Assembly: GCA_023213315.1 (NCBI GenBank) | Contig: JAKCPI010001650.1 | Coordinates: forward strand, 20,299-84,298 | Source of the DNA: Euborellia annulipes | Lineage: Eukaryota > Arthropoda > Insecta > Dermaptera > Anisolabididae | Reading direction: 5' to 3' | DNA: 64,000 nucleotides | Shown here: positions 34,040 to 45,891 of the stretch, piece by piece | Position numbering within the stretch: the first letter of the stretch is position 1 | Layout: the number at the start of each line of letters is the position of its first letter | The notes under the pieces: model-generated | The model's input: the letters and a program-made list of their open reading frames with translations, nothing else | Database searches by the model: none | What the model was told of the DNA's origin: nothing | Program-made: the position numbers and the translations under genes

Positions 34040-34302
34040 GCCCCCGAGTTTGGCGTAGTAGGTAGAGCGCCTCCCTCCTATACCAAACGTCGCGGGTTCG
34101 GACCCAGGCAGTCCGATGATTTTATTTAAGCCATTTGGATACCAGATGGCTTAAATAGAAATGCCTGAACCCCAAATAGATATATTAATTACAACGGTTA
34201 TCGTCAAAGTCTTAAATGGCCTGAGTTGCCGAAAAGACTGTGTGAATGTGTGTGTGAGTGTGAGTGTGAATGAGAAAAAAAGTGTGAATGTTTAAAAAAA
34301 AA
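34040..34302 (+). repeat. tRNA-derived SINE-A copy with a 13-bp target duplication
   Basis: TATTATACTGGAT is found at 34,027-34,039 and 34,303-34,315. The head shows A-box TGGCGTAGTAGGT and B-box GGGTTCGGACCC, and the tail ends in A9. It defines one SINE-A insertion exactly. Confidence 0.9.
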
Positions 34303-34487
34303 TATTATACTGGATTGTAATAGGAATGATAATATTAAGAAAAGCTGGCGGAGGGTCCAGGGGGGAAGCCCCCAGGCTAGTAATAATAATAATAATAATT
34401 TATCTTAATGGAAAATTAAACCCGATTAATTGTAATCTTATTTAAGCTATTTGGTATGAAATAAATACTATACTATATTCCAATTTC

Positions 34488-34682
34488 AGGCAGTCCGAAG
34501 ATTTTATTTAAGCCATTTGGATACCAAATAGCTTAAATAAGAATGCCTGGACCCCCAATAATAGTATATTTTCATTATAACGGTTATCGTAAAAGTCTTA
34601 TATGGCCTAAGTTGCCGAAAAGACTGTGTGAATGTGTGTGTGAATGTGAGTGTAATTAAGAAAATGCGAGTGTTAAAAAAAA
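34488..34682 (+). repeat. SINE-A body without its head
   Basis: Begins at CAGGCAGTCCGAAG and runs to the tail and a poly-A stretch. Confidence 0.75.
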
Positions 34683-34704
34683 AAATATATAGGCCTATAT
34701 ATAT

Positions 34705-35086
34705 GGGTCATTCCATGCCAAATCGACAAATTTTTTTCCTGACCCCCGCGGATTTCACTGAAAATTTTCTATCTTTTCTTCTACCCCTTAAAAGACATTT
34801 TGAATTTTCAAATTTTTTTACCCAACTAAAAAAAGTTATGGATTTTTGAAAAAAATTGCATTTTTTTTTCAAATAACGATAACTTATTTTAAAATTGATA
34901 TTTCGGAACCCCGCAAGGCTATAAAAATTTTGTTTTTTAATGTAGTTTTCAGAAAAAAATACAAAAAATTATTTTAGAAGCCCGGTATATGAAATATTTC
35001 AGTTTTTTTGAAAAAAAACCTAATTTTAATTCGACCATTTTTTTTTTTAACTCAAAAAAAACTTCAACTTTGGCATGGAATGGCCC
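34705..35086. mobile_element. MITE with GGGTCATTCCATGCCAAA inverted ends
   Basis: Left GGGTCATTCCATGCCAAA and right TTTGGCATGGAATGGCCC are inverted repeats with one mismatch, in a TATATA context on both sides. AT-rich interior, no coding capacity. Confidence 0.8.
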
Positions 35087-35092
35087 ATATAT

Positions 35093-35355
35093 ATTCCAAT
35101 CCAGTGCCTGTTTGAGGATTTGTTTACATTCATAGAATACATTAATGCAAAGAATACATAAATATTTCCATATATTTCCTATGGGAGAAATCGTAACTTT
35201 AAGAATTAATAACTCAAAAAGTTATTAGAATTTTGGGATGAAAATAATTTCCTGTAATAGAAGGTTCTCTTTAAGTATACAAAGTTTGGCTTCAAAATTT
35301 CAAAATTCAAACGGGAAGTTGCCCAAATAGAGCGTGACAGATAGAAGGACATTAG
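35093..35355 (+). repeat. Dispersed repeat family D copy
   Basis: Full-length match to 33,752-34,026 inverted, ending in a degraded GACAGATAG microsatellite. Confidence 0.65.
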
Positions 35356-36715
35356 CGAATTATATAAGTTGAAGAGAAGCTGCTGTTGATGTTATGAAAT
35401 GGAAAAGAGCAAGTACAGTTGTAAAGAGAGCCTTTGAAATGCCAAATGCCGAAAGGGAGACGTTTCGGACAAATTATATATATTAGAAGATTTAGGATTC
35501 TCTATTGTGTATAAAATATTCAAATATGAGATTAAAATTTTGAATAAAAGCATTTAAAAATAAGCAGTCAACATTTAAAATACACAGAGCCTATGGAAAT
35601 TCATTTGACCACCCTGTAATACCCTCCCTTTCTGATTTCGTTCACCATTTAAATACAAAAAATAAAATCTTCACGAAAAATAATGTTAGTGCCTACAAAC
35701 AAGTTGCATGACCCGTGTTAAGTTTAAATAAAATCAAACACATTATACCCTTATTTTTTTTTAATTAACATTTATTTATTGGTTTCACTTATAAAATAAT
35801 TGTTCATTTCGAGCCCATAAATAACCCCCCCTCCTTTCTTTTTTTTTTTTTTAAACACATTTTAGATTAATGGAGTTTTAATTGAACTTATATTTTATTA
35901 ACGCCAAAAACAGAGAGAGGGAATAAAATGATTTATAGATATTTAATCGTCTGATTTGCACCAAAATAAAACAAACAAGAGAAATGAGAAATTGCTAGAG
36001 TTATAGAGGAAAGAGGGGACGGGGGAGGGGGGATGTATGGTAGTTGTATTTAAATTTATGCTCAATTCTAATTGGATTAATTTTGGCCCCGCCCCCTCCA
36101 TTCTCTTTCTCTCTCACTCTGGTTTAAAATTGAACTTTGTTTTGTGATATATATGTGGATCTAGAGGAATTTTGTTTTTAGTTTATTTCCACTCTGTAAA
36201 TGTGCTGCTCTAATTTAATTAGCCTATTATTATAATATCTTCTCTCTTTTTGTTGTTGTTAATTTCTTCTCTAACGAACGAGGGATTTGTTTCTTTTTTT
36301 GTTTTTTTTTTTAGCTAAGAAAAATAAAAAGGATTTGTTCTTTTGATTCGTTACTGTTTTTTTGGTGCTTTGAAATTTTGATTGGTAACGCTGATTCTAA
36401 AAATGCCATCGGTTTTGCCCAATCAGCTCTAGTTTTAGAGATATAGGAAAAATTAAATTTTAATTGAAAATCATCTCTAAAGCGGCTTTTATTTTAAATA
36501 TTATAGATTTTAACAATAAGAGGATAAAAGATGTTAAATATAACAGCCACTTTATTTCTTCAATTTTATAGATTTTTTGTAAAGCGTTATCTCTTTAAAA
36601 ATATGCAGATAGTTGAAATTTCAGCTCCATCGGAGGTGATTTAGTGATGCAAACCTCGGCTAAAAGTTTAAAAAAATCTAGTTTTTTTTCATATATTTGC
36701 GATATTCTATTTTTT
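35356..36715. other. AT-rich sequence; short retroelement-like fragment, no gene
   Basis: AAATGCCGAAAGGGAGACGT (35,435-35,454) resembles a segment at about 50,817-50,838 and may be part of an eroded element. The rest is AT-rich with CT tracts. Confidence 0.45.
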
Positions 36716-36795
36716 TTTAACACACTTTTTTTCTCATTCACGCTCACACTCACGCACACATTCATACAGTCTTTTCAGCATCTCAGACCATATAT
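36716..36795 (-). repeat. SINE-A tail fragment
   Basis: CTCATTCACGCTCACACTCA and CAGTCTTTTCAGC are kept. Body and head are missing. Confidence 0.7.
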
Positions 36796-36900
36796 TATAA
36801 TATATACTCCACTGACCTAAAACCATGCTCGAATTAAAAAAAAAAACTTTGAAAATACGTTCAGTAGAGATACAATAAAAATGAACCAACATTGAATTTT

Positions 36901-37993
36901 ACTTTCTCTTACCCTATATATGTAATATATATAGAGAGAAAGTATTGGATTCATGTCGAAAATTCGATGTCGAGATGTTGATGGATCTTCACGTTTCGAG
37001 GTCCCCTGAGTCCAAAAAAGTGGTTTTCGCGACATGGTCTGTCTGTAGGTCTGGGTTCAATTTTAAGCATGAAGGAATTGAGGCTGGAATTTTATATTTA
37101 AGTTAGGCACCTCCCTGGAGCGAGAAAATAAACTTTTAAACAAAATCGGCCAAAGAGTACTAATACTGATGTAGGGGCTACATACATTTGATACTTGGCC
37201 GTGTTGACTGAAGAGCATATTACATCGGATATGCAAATATTGTATTTTTATATAATTTTGTATATGTTTATATATAACAACTCTATCTGCATCTTAATGG
37301 TGTGCACCTTGAGATTGACAATAATCTCTTAAAAACTGATGATGGATTTATTTAAGTGAATTCTCCTTAAGTAGTGTTGCTGAAGTTGGTTTATTTGAGA
37401 AAGAAAACGCATTAAAATTATTAATAATTGCTGGTCATATAACATGGTCGCGGTGAAATCCACTAAAGATGGAGTGCCGATAGGTCTTCGAAATATTTGG
37501 AATTATTGCCTTGTAACTAATTAAAAATTGCTGAAAATATAGCGTTTTCTTTCTCAAATTTATTTAATTAAAGCCGAGACATCTTCTAAGTGGAGATTTT
37601 TATTCGATAGAAACTCTTCTTTTGGCTGACATCCTCTCTTCCTGGCTATCATTCTAAACGTTGAGCAGCCACTTCTCTTATCAACATCTTTACTGATGTA
37701 CTTTTTCAGTTTTTTTTTTCGATTTTCTCAAAATTCGCCCCAACGATTTTGATTAAAATTCAAAAATCAATTATTTTTTAGATGCTCTTTAAAATGTATA
37801 TTCTTATTTTGCGATTGAAATCTTCTGTAGCCAACTTTACTCTTGTACTTCATAGGAAAGATAGGAGAAATAGTTGCCAAGGTAACAAAATATAAATATT
37901 TAAAAAATCTGGTGTGACAAGCACAATACACAACTTCCTCTTCCAGAAGGGTAAGGGAGTTGTGTGCTGTGCGATCAGTCACACCAGATTTTT
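36901..37993 (+). mobile_element. Hel-1 copy split by a 517-bp insertion
   Basis: Exact 5' motif at 36,901, core to 37,173, then an insertion, then the rest with the hairpin at about 37,900-37,993. Confidence 0.85.
37174..37690 (+). mobile_element. 517-bp insertion with 10-bp duplication and decayed hammerhead-like motif
   Basis: TACTGATGTA flanks it (37,164-37,173 and 37,691-37,700). Around 37,471 CUAAAGA, U, GGAG...CUUC and GAAAUAUU resemble the motif at 19,264-19,305. Inner inverted segments (TTTGAGAAAGAAAACGC and its inverse) indicate a partly foldback structure. Confidence 0.65.
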
Positions 37994-38316
37994 ATATACA
38001 GTAAATAGATATTAAAAAATGACCGCAAGTTCTTTGATTTGAAGACCCCCTCTTTTCCCTCGTTGTTCCGTCTTGATTAAGCCGGTGTATGATATTCGCT
38101 AGAAAATTATTTTTTTCCATCTCGTTTATTGATTTCTCTCTCTCTCCATTTTTTTTTAAGCTGACTGATGGCAAATAATGAGTAGGCGGCTTTGAAATAA
38201 ATAAAAATTAATCGTTTCTCTGAAATGGACCAAAATGATTGAGAGTTGATGGCGGCTGCTCTTGGATTACACTATTTTTCTCTCTAATTCTCTTTAGATC
38301 GTTTCAAATAAACATA
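37994..38316. other. AT-rich sequence, no gene
   Basis: No repeat family or coding signal is recognised. The 60-codon minus-strand frame has no supporting feature. Confidence 0.4.
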
Positions 38317-38596
38317 TCTCAGCCAAAAACATCGGAGATGCAAAAAGGGGCGCCTCGCATTATTTTTGCCTAGCGTCGAGGTGAAATCAAAAAAATGCGC
38401 CTCGCTTTTCTGATTTATATAAAAGCGAGGAAATATTTTCACTTAAATAAAACCCCTACAGAATTTTATTTGTTTCATATATCCTCGCTTTTATATAAAT
38501 CAGAAAAGCGAGGCGCATTTTTTTGATTTCACCTCGACGCTAGGCAAAAATAATGCGAGGCGCCTCTTTTTGCATCTCCGATGTTTTTGGCTGAGA
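38317..38596. mobile_element. Near-perfect hairpin element, 115-bp arms
   Basis: Arms 38,317-38,431 and 38,482-38,596 pair without any indel and with about one mismatch. They surround a 50-bp AT-rich loop. The arms contain GCGCCTCGC-type GC-rich blocks unlike the neighbourhood. No other copy is in the window. Confidence 0.9.
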
Positions 38597-38699
38597 TTTC
38601 ACTTCTTTTTGTGAAATATTACATGAAAATATTATTTATTAATTTTTGTTTATTAAATATTAAGTTATCTTTTAATATGCATTCCAAACAGTAAAAATT

Positions 38700-39585
38700 A
38701 AATACATCGTTTGGTATCCATTCGAAACGATAAACATAGGATTTCACCAAATTTTATAAAATTTTAGGATTTTTATTTTTGTTATGTTGGTAGAATGTAA
38801 ATACATCGTTTGGTATCCATTCAAAACGATAAACATAGGATTTCCCTAAATTTTATAAAATTTTAGGTTTTTTATTTTTGTTATGTTGGTAGAATGTAAA
38901 TACATCGTTTGGTACCCATTCGAAACGATAAACATAGGATTTCACCAAATTTTATAAAATTTTACGTTTTTTATTTTTGTTATGTTGGTAGAATGTAAAT
39001 ACATCGTTTGGTATCCATTCGAAACGATAAACATAGGATTTCACCAAATTTTATAAAATTTTACGTTTTTTATTTTTGTTATGTTGGTAAATTGTAAATA
39101 CTTCGTTTGGTATTCATTCGAAACGATAAACATAGGATTTCACCAAATTTTATAAAATTTTAGGTTTTTTATTTTTGTTATGTTGGTAGATTGTAAATAC
39201 TTCGTTTGGTATTCATTCGAAACGATAAACATAGGATTTCACCAAATTTTATAAAATTTTAGGTTTTTTATTTTTGTTATGTTGGTAAATTGTAAATACT
39301 TCGTTTGGTATTCATTCGAAACGATAAACATAGGATTTCACCAAATTTTATAAAATTTTAGGTTTTTTATTTTTGTTATGTTGGTAGATTGTAAATACTT
39401 CGTTTGGTATTCATTCGAAACGATAAACATAGGATTTCCCTAAATTTTATAAAATTTTAGGTTTTTTATTTTTGTTATGTTGGTAGATTGTAAATACTTC
39501 GTTTGGTATTCATTCGAAACGATAAACATAGGATTTCACCAAATTTTATAAAATTTTAGGTTTTTTATTTTTGTTATGTTGGTAG
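38700..39585 (+). repeat. 99-bp tandem array, nine units
   Basis: AAATAC(A/T)TCGTTTGGTAT starts at 38,700 and recurs with 99-bp spacing to 39,492. The first four units have ACATCG with mostly TATCC. The last five have ACTTCG with TATTC. There are no variable spacers, so it is a minisatellite and not a CRISPR array. Confidence 0.95.
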
Positions 39586-40480
39586 CACTCCTTCTTATCA
39601 CGTTAATCTATTTCTATCTGAATGGATCTATCCTAAAAAATTTTTGTTCCATTTGGGATGAAAATTACTAATAATAATATATATGTTCCTAGATGACGTC
39701 ATCAGGGAGCAAAATAGTTAGAATTGTCTTTTCGCCATGTTAAAGATAGGACAAATTTGAAATTTTGAATACCTCTCAAAAAGTCACTTTTGATCCAAAA
39801 TGAAATTTTATATCAAAGGTATCGGGTTTTTGATAGTATCTATTTGTATTTTAAATTTCATCCAAATCGGTCCAGCAGGGAAACCTGTAGCTTTGTCTAA
39901 AAATTTGAAAATTGAAGAAAAGAATGAAAAAAAAAGAAAAAAAAAAAAAGGAAAAATAAGAGACTAACTTTTGACCTTCCGAAATCGGCAAAATCTCAAC
40001 TTTGAGCCTCTGCCATTCTTTTTGGGACTGGAATTTTTTTTTGAATTTATGCTCAAAATAATCCTTATTTATTCTAGTTTAATATAAAAAAATTTCGCTC
40101 CGATATCTTAAAACCTTTTTGAGATATTCGCCCAGAAAGAGAAAAGTTTCTCAAAAAAATTTTTTCACGTCCCTATCTTTTATTAAGGATTTAAAATCAT
40201 TCTTGATAATATAGTCTAGGGACGACTCGTCCATCTAAATGCAATGGGCCATTGGCATCTATTGGAATATCAACTAAATGGTAGTATTAAGAGTTTCTTT
40301 GCTTTCTTTTGCTTTTCACATGCTCGGCGACGAGTCGCTCCCGCGACTCTTGATCTATCTATCGAATTCTCTCTTCTATTCAAATAAAGTTAGAGCCTTT
40401 TACATTTTAAAAGTTTGTCGTTGATGCATAATGTGTGGCCTTTGGGGCTACAAATTAAAAATATTTTTGTTCCAATTGCA
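39586..40480. other. AT-rich sequence, no gene
   Basis: No repeat family or exon is recognised. A GACGAGTCG word occurs at 40,212 and 40,329. Confidence 0.4.
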
Positions 40481-40490
40481 CTTCTTATAC

Positions 40491-40547
40491 AGGGTGGTCC
40501 ATTTCAAAGTTATGTTTTTTTAATGGAACGCCCTGTATATTATTGCA
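40491..40547. mobile_element. Mariner-type terminal fragment
   Basis: ACAGGGTGGTCCATTT faces AATGGAACGCCCTGTATA within 57 bp, like two mariner ends brought together by deletion. Confidence 0.45.
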
Positions 40548-41129
40548 TATTTGGATTCTACGGTCAATTTTAGTATGACTTTATGTCATGCAATGTATTC
40601 TAAAAAAAAACCGTTTAGCCGCAAATCGGGCTTTAGTGAAAAAACTGCTGTCTGGAAAAAATTGAATATCGAGCGAACCATAAAACTTAGGGGACTGTTC
40701 TTTTGTGAGGTTACTAACCATGAATGTACTAATGTAGACTAGATGGGTAATCCGGAATTATTCTTGTGTTGGGAGATATGGCCATGCCAATATGGAAAAT
40801 TTCAATCATGGATAACTTGATTTTTTTAAATAGAACATGCTAATTTTTTTTTATGCCATGGGACGTGAAATTTAATTATCTTTCAGATGATATAAGGTTG
40901 TTTATATCTATCTTTGGTAGTTTTCTTTTTATTCAAAAATATTTGATTAATTTGACTAAAGCCTAATACATAACTAGCAACAAAGTCGCGCGACTTTTGT
41001 TGCTAGGTGTGTACTAGGCTTAACGAAAAAATAAATATTTATTATGGAAAAAATTTTTTTTTAAAAGATTCAAACGTAAAAAAAATAGTAAAAAATGGAA
41101 AACATAGATATGCTAAAAAACAAATTTTT
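40548..41129. other. AT-rich sequence with a small palindrome, no gene
   Basis: The arms AACTAGCAACAAAGTCG and CGACTTTTGTTGCTAG meet at 40,990. The 63-aa frame at 40,551 has no recognisable features. Confidence 0.4.
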
Positions 41130-41180
41130 ACTTTCTCTTACCCTATATATATGAAATATATAGAGAGAGAAAGTATTTTT
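41130..41180 (+). mobile_element. Hel-1 5' tip only
   Basis: ACTTTCTCTTACC and the TA-rich palindrome to GAGAGAAAGTATT. The rest is absent. Confidence 0.7.
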
Positions 41181-41296
41181 GAATATTTTTGGGTGGTTGC
41201 TTTTAAAATCTAATTTATTTTATGTTTTTCCCTTTAGTGTGCATATTTGATCATTTTATAGTGCATTAATGCATGCATATTTTAAGATTTGATTGT

Positions 41297-42577
41297 GCAT
41301 AAACTGAGCGCACACAGTCGATTTTTAGTAGATGAACATAAATGCATTAAGTTCAATGAAGGTGCGCAGACGACTCAACTGCAGTCAACTCGATTTTTTA
41401 ATCAAATGCAATCGATCTGCACTTTTGATTAAAAAAATCGAGCAATTATCTTTCAACTTCTATAATGTCAGAGCTGCCTATTGAAATTCCCACACGATCA
41501 ACAGTTTAGTGGGCCAATTTAAAAAAAATTATAAATTGCAAACCTTCAATTTAAAAATCATAAATAAAAAATAGAGTATAAATTCAGGAATAATATTAGA
41601 TTACTATTTACACTCATTCTCATCCTCATCAATTAAAAAACTTTTCGGGATATTGTAAGAATTTTTCATGGAGCCTGTGGAAAGCTCCTTTTTTTAGTCG
41701 ATCACTATATTGGACGGACCCAGTATCGCTTTTGATTTTTTCTTTCGATTTCGTCTCGGGGTGCTAATTTTGGGACTTTCCAGCGGCCACAATTTTGAAG
41801 CTATCGACCTCAAATTTTTTTTAAATTAAAGCTATTTAAAATATCTACAACTTATAGAAGCCCTTTTTTTGATTTTCAAAAAAATAAAATTTTTTTTAGA
41901 TTAATCGCATTAAATAAAAGATATTTAAAAAAAAGGAGCTCTATAAGTTTTTTTTTTTTTTTTTTTAAAAACATTTACACTTTTTCTCATTCACACTCAC
42001 ACTCACACACGCATTCACACAGTCTTTTCGGCAACTTAGGCCATTTAAGACTTTAAACGATATCCGTTATTTATAATTATACATATTGGGGTCCAGGCAT
42101 TCTTATATAAGTCATTTGGTATCCAAATGCCTTATATAAAATCATCGGACCTCTATAAGTTGTAAATAATTAAATTAGTAATCATTGTGTTAAAAAATAA
42201 TTAATTTTTTGCCTTTAATTAATTAGCTGGAAAGTCAAGAATGAAATGGAAAAATTCCCTTGTATTCCTATGTGAAAAACTAACGCCATCTCTTGCCGCC
42301 TCGAGTAACTCGGTAGTCTATAGTGTTCTAACCGTTTTTCGAGACGCGTATAATAAAGAAAGTAAAAATATGCCTTCATATTTAACATGTTTAACGTTGA
42401 ATGCCCAAATACAAAAGAAAGGAATTCAAATGTTGAGTCGATATCGATCCCGTGTGCGCATACAACACAACTAAACAGTTTAGTTGGGTATAAATTGATT
42501 ATGCATCACGATTTTTAAGCCAACTCAACTAAATAGTTTAGTCGATTTAAAATCGACCGTGTGCGGTCAGCCTAAAC
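41297..42577. mobile_element. Possible DNA transposon with GCACACNGTCGATTTT ends
   Basis: The left side reads CTGAGCGCACACAGTCGATT and the inverse of the right side reads CTGACCGCACACGGTCGATT. The interior is AT-rich and contains a SINE-A and a 77-aa frame (42,241-42,474) I do not recognise. Superfamily not assigned. Confidence 0.45.
41955..42152 (-). repeat. SINE-A copy lacking its head
   Basis: Tail and hairpin body are clear. The tRNA-like head is cut after the AAAATCATCGGAC segment. Confidence 0.8.
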
Positions 42578-43645
42578 ATTTGATATACAAAAAAGTATAC
42601 GATTCGTATTTTATTCAATTGATTCCAAATCAGAGAAGGTTTGTCTTTTATTTTTTGGGTCATAGAGAGAGAGAGAGAGAAAGAGAGTATGTCTCGCTCT
42701 CTCTCTCTCGTCTTTTTCTTGGTCGGTTGCCACCGCGCGTCCGGGGTTAAAAAATAAATGGCGCTCAAATATTCATAAGCAATAATGCAGATGCCTGTGT
42801 TACTAAGCAACGAACGGCAGGCGACTCGCCATCTTTTTCTTCTGGTTATTAATTTCGAGGTCTTTGGGGAGCGGGATAAAAAAGGGAAGGAAAAAAGAAA
42901 AGAGAGAGAGAGAAAAGATGGACGTGAGGGGAGTGGCTGTTGAAACGAGATGAGATGAGATGAGACGCTACCGCAGCTAGAATCCCTGCCCCCTATGCGC
43001 GTCAGAAGGCAAAAAAAAAAAAAAAAAAAAACATATATAAAATTTATATAAAATACTCACTTTGCTTGTGAACAAAATCTGATTATTGGTTAAAAACCAA
43101 ATCTAGGTCAACTTGTAACTATGAGTGCCGTAGAGCCTCTTGTTTTGGCCCGACTATTTAAATTATATTGGCACGGGGTCTAAATGACCTCCGATGTCGT
43201 AAAACACCTTAAATTAGAAAAAAAATGTTATTAAATGTGGGCAGGAACATCCTATAGGCCTAAATATGCAGATTCCAATCACTGGAGACCATAGGTGCCG
43301 GAATTGGGGGGGGGGGGGGGCAAGGTACACTGCCCCCCTGGCATTCTACAGGAGGGGGCAGAGGGGGGCAAAATTTATTTTTTATTTCATTTATTTTTAA
43401 AAATGATATATTTTTACTTTTGAAAAATAAAATCTAAATTAAAAAAAAATTAAAAGAGTAAGAAATTCATTTTTTTCCAAATTTTTAATAAAATCACTAG
43501 CAAATTTTTTAAAATTTTAATTTTATTAAAATTGTGATTTTATTTAAACATATTAAATTATTTTAATTTTCTAAAAAAAAATTTTGCCCCCCCCTGATTC
43601 AAATTCGTTCCGTGGCCCCTGCTGGAGACGTTTCGATTCTTTTAT
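42578..43645. other. Intergenic sequence with GA tracts and a possible G-rich TIR element
   Basis: GA/CT tracts lie at about 42,664-42,710 and 42,900-42,915, with an A run near 43,010-43,030. From 43,286 GGTGCCGGAATTGG plus a G run faces CCCCCCTGATTCAAATTCG at about 43,590, which may be a decayed DNA transposon. Confidence 0.4.
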
Positions 43646-43649
43646 TTAA

Positions 43650-43816
43650 AAGTCGCACAGCACACAACTTTCTCTTACTTTCGGTAATCGAAAGTTGTGT
43701 TCAGTGCTTTTCATACCAGATTTTTTTGTGTCGAGATATATATTTAGTTTCCACCGATATATTAGAATTCAAGATATAAAATTTATAAAGTTGAAGTTCT
43801 ATCTTACCTATGAAGT
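43650..43816 (-). mobile_element. Hel-1 hairpin and start of core
   Basis: The copy stops at GAAGTA, where a Tc1-like end and a 5S-like SINE have inserted. Confidence 0.75.
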
Positions 43817-43822
43817 ACAGTG

Positions 43823-44012
43823 AGAGGGCGGGGGGGCCTGGCAACGGAGAAGAGCAACAGTCACCACAATCGTTGCAGTTAAGCAATGCCAAGCTCGGGA
43901 TTGGTGACCCCGAACAATCAGCGTGTAGAACGTCCCCCGGTTGCCAGCGGTACTATATAATTTTAAAAATATATTAATAAATATACACCCCTAAATGAAA
44001 AGGGTTTAAAAA
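43823..44012 (+). repeat. 5S rRNA-derived SINE (SINE3-type) with a 10-bp target duplication
   Basis: AAGTACAGTG flanks it (43,813-43,822 and 44,013-44,022). The segment CAGTTAAGCAATGCCAAGC followed by CGGGATTGGTGACCCC corresponds to the 5S rRNA region GTTAAGCAACG ... GGGTGACC that includes the internal promoter. It ends with an A-rich tail after AAAAGGGTTT. Confidence 0.75.
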
Positions 44013-44017
44013 AAGTA

Positions 44018-44110
44018 CAGTGGCGGACAATATAAAGTCCCACTTCTACTTGTGATTATTTCATTGTTTAAAAAAAAAATATTATATATTATATAAGATA
44101 CATAACTAAA
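44018..44110 (+). mobile_element. Tc1-like terminal fragment
   Basis: CAGTGGCGGACAATATAAAG after TA is a usual Tc1-type start. The right end is not found. Confidence 0.4.
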
Positions 44111-44215
44111 GCCCGGTTTCCTATGCAAGTGCTAACATGGCCAGCATCCCAGAAAACCAATTTTCTATCCGAATCATGCCTTCATTCAAATTCTATATTC
44201 CATATTTTTCCATAT

Positions 44216-44346
44216 TTAAAACTTTTTGAATATTTTAACATTTTTTCGGTAAAAGTTTTATTTTATTTTAATTTTTTAATCGATTTTCAAAACTTTTTGA
44301 ATATTTTAACATTTTTCGGTAAAAGTTTTATTTTATTTTAATTTTT
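44216..44346 (+). repeat. Two tandem copies of a 66-bp AT-rich unit
   Basis: AAAACTTTTTGAATATTTTA and GGTAAAAGTTTTATTTTATT occur twice in a row with one T difference. Confidence 0.85.
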
Positions 44347-44857
44347 ACTTTCTCATACCCTATATATGAAATATATAGAGAGAGAAAGTATTGCGATCAT
44401 GTCAAAAATTCGATGTCCAAATTTTGATGGATATACATGTTTTGAGGTCCCCTGAGTCCAAAAAAGTGGCTCCCGCAAATTGGTCTGTGTGTGTGTGTGT
44501 GTGTGTATGTATGTCTGTATGTGTGGACAGATTTTTAGCATGAAGGAGTTGAGCTAGCGGATTGAAATTTTATATTTAACTTAGGTACCTTTGAAGAATC
44601 TCAAAATAAGCTTTTGAACAAAATCGGCCAAAAAGTACTAGTACTTTACTGATGTACTTTTTCAGTTTTTTTCGATTTTCTCAAAATTCCCTCCAAGGAT
44701 TTTTTTTAAAATTCATAAATGAACTATTTTTTAGATGCTCTTTAAAATGTATATTCTCATTTTGCCGTTGAAATCTTCTGAAGACCACTTTACTCTTGTT
44801 CTTCATAGGAAAGATAGAAATGGTTGCCATGGTAACGGAATTTAAATCTTTTTCTTT
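44347..44857 (+). mobile_element. Hel-1, 3' hairpin missing
   Basis: 5' motif ACTTTCTCATACC, TG microsatellite at 44,487-44,506, and core to GGTAACGG. The next, oppositely oriented copy follows. Confidence 0.8.
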
Positions 44858-44869
44858 TTATTAGATTAA

Positions 44870-45219
44870 AAATCTGGTGTGACTGGGGCACAGCACACAA
44901 CTTTCTCTTACCTTCGGTAATCGAAAGTTGTGTATTGTGCTTGTCACACCAGATTTTTTGTGTCGACATGAATTTAGTTTCCGACAGTAGGGTACAAGTG
45001 AATTCAAGATGTAAAATTTATAAACTTGGGAAAATATTTATATTTTGTTACCATGGCAACCATTTCTCTTATCTTTTCTATGGAGTACAAGAGTGAAGTG
45101 GTCTTCAGAAGATTTCAATGACAAAATGAGAATATACATTTTAAAGAGAATCTAAAAAATAATTGATTATTGAATTTAAAAAAAAAAAATCGTTGGATCG
45201 AATTTAAAGAAAATAGAAA
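44870..45219 (-). mobile_element. Hel-1, hairpin half only
   Basis: Complete hairpin and core up to AAATTTAAAGAAAATAG, cut by the next copy, which inserted in the A-rich core. Confidence 0.8.
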
Positions 45220-45891
45220 AAATCTGGTGTGACTGGCGCACAGCACACAACTTTCTCTTACCTTCGGTAATCGAAAGTTGTGTACTGTGCTTGTCACACC
45301 AGATTTTTTGTGTCGACATGTATTTAGTTTCCGACAGTAGGGTACAATTGAATTCAAGATGTAAAATTTATAAACTTGGGAAAATATTTATATTTTGATA
45401 CCATGGCAACCATTTCTCCTATCTTTTCTATGGAGTACAAGAGTAAAGTGGTCTTCAGAAGATTTCAATCACAAAATGAGAATATACATTTTATAGAGAA
45501 TCTAAAAAATAATTGATTTTTGAATTTAAAAAAAAATCGTTGGAGCAAATTTTGAGAAAATCGAAAAAAACTGAAAAAGTGAATCAGTAAAGTGCTAGTA
45601 CTCTTTGGTCAATTTTGTTCAAAAGCTTCGTGTCACGTCCCATGGGGGTGCCTAACTTAAATATAAAATTTCAACTTCCTAGCTCTTTTCGTTCTTGAGA
45701 TATTTTGTTCACAGACACACAGACAGACAGACAGACACACAGACAGACCATGTCGCAAAAACCACTTTTTTGGATTCAGGGGACCTCAAAACGTGAAGAT
45801 CCATCAAAATCTCGACATCGAATTTTTGACATGAATCCAATACTTTCTCTCTATATATATATTACATATATACATAGGTAAGAGAAAGTAA
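45220..45891 (-). mobile_element. Hel-1, full length
   Basis: Full hairpin, core, CAGA microsatellite at 45,717-45,749, TA palindrome and the terminal GGTAAGAGAAAGT. Confidence 0.9.

Noticed and set aside
38700..39585. CRISPR-like regular array
   Set aside because: There are no unique spacers. The whole 99-bp unit repeats, and the genome is an animal's. The same holds for the 160-bp array.
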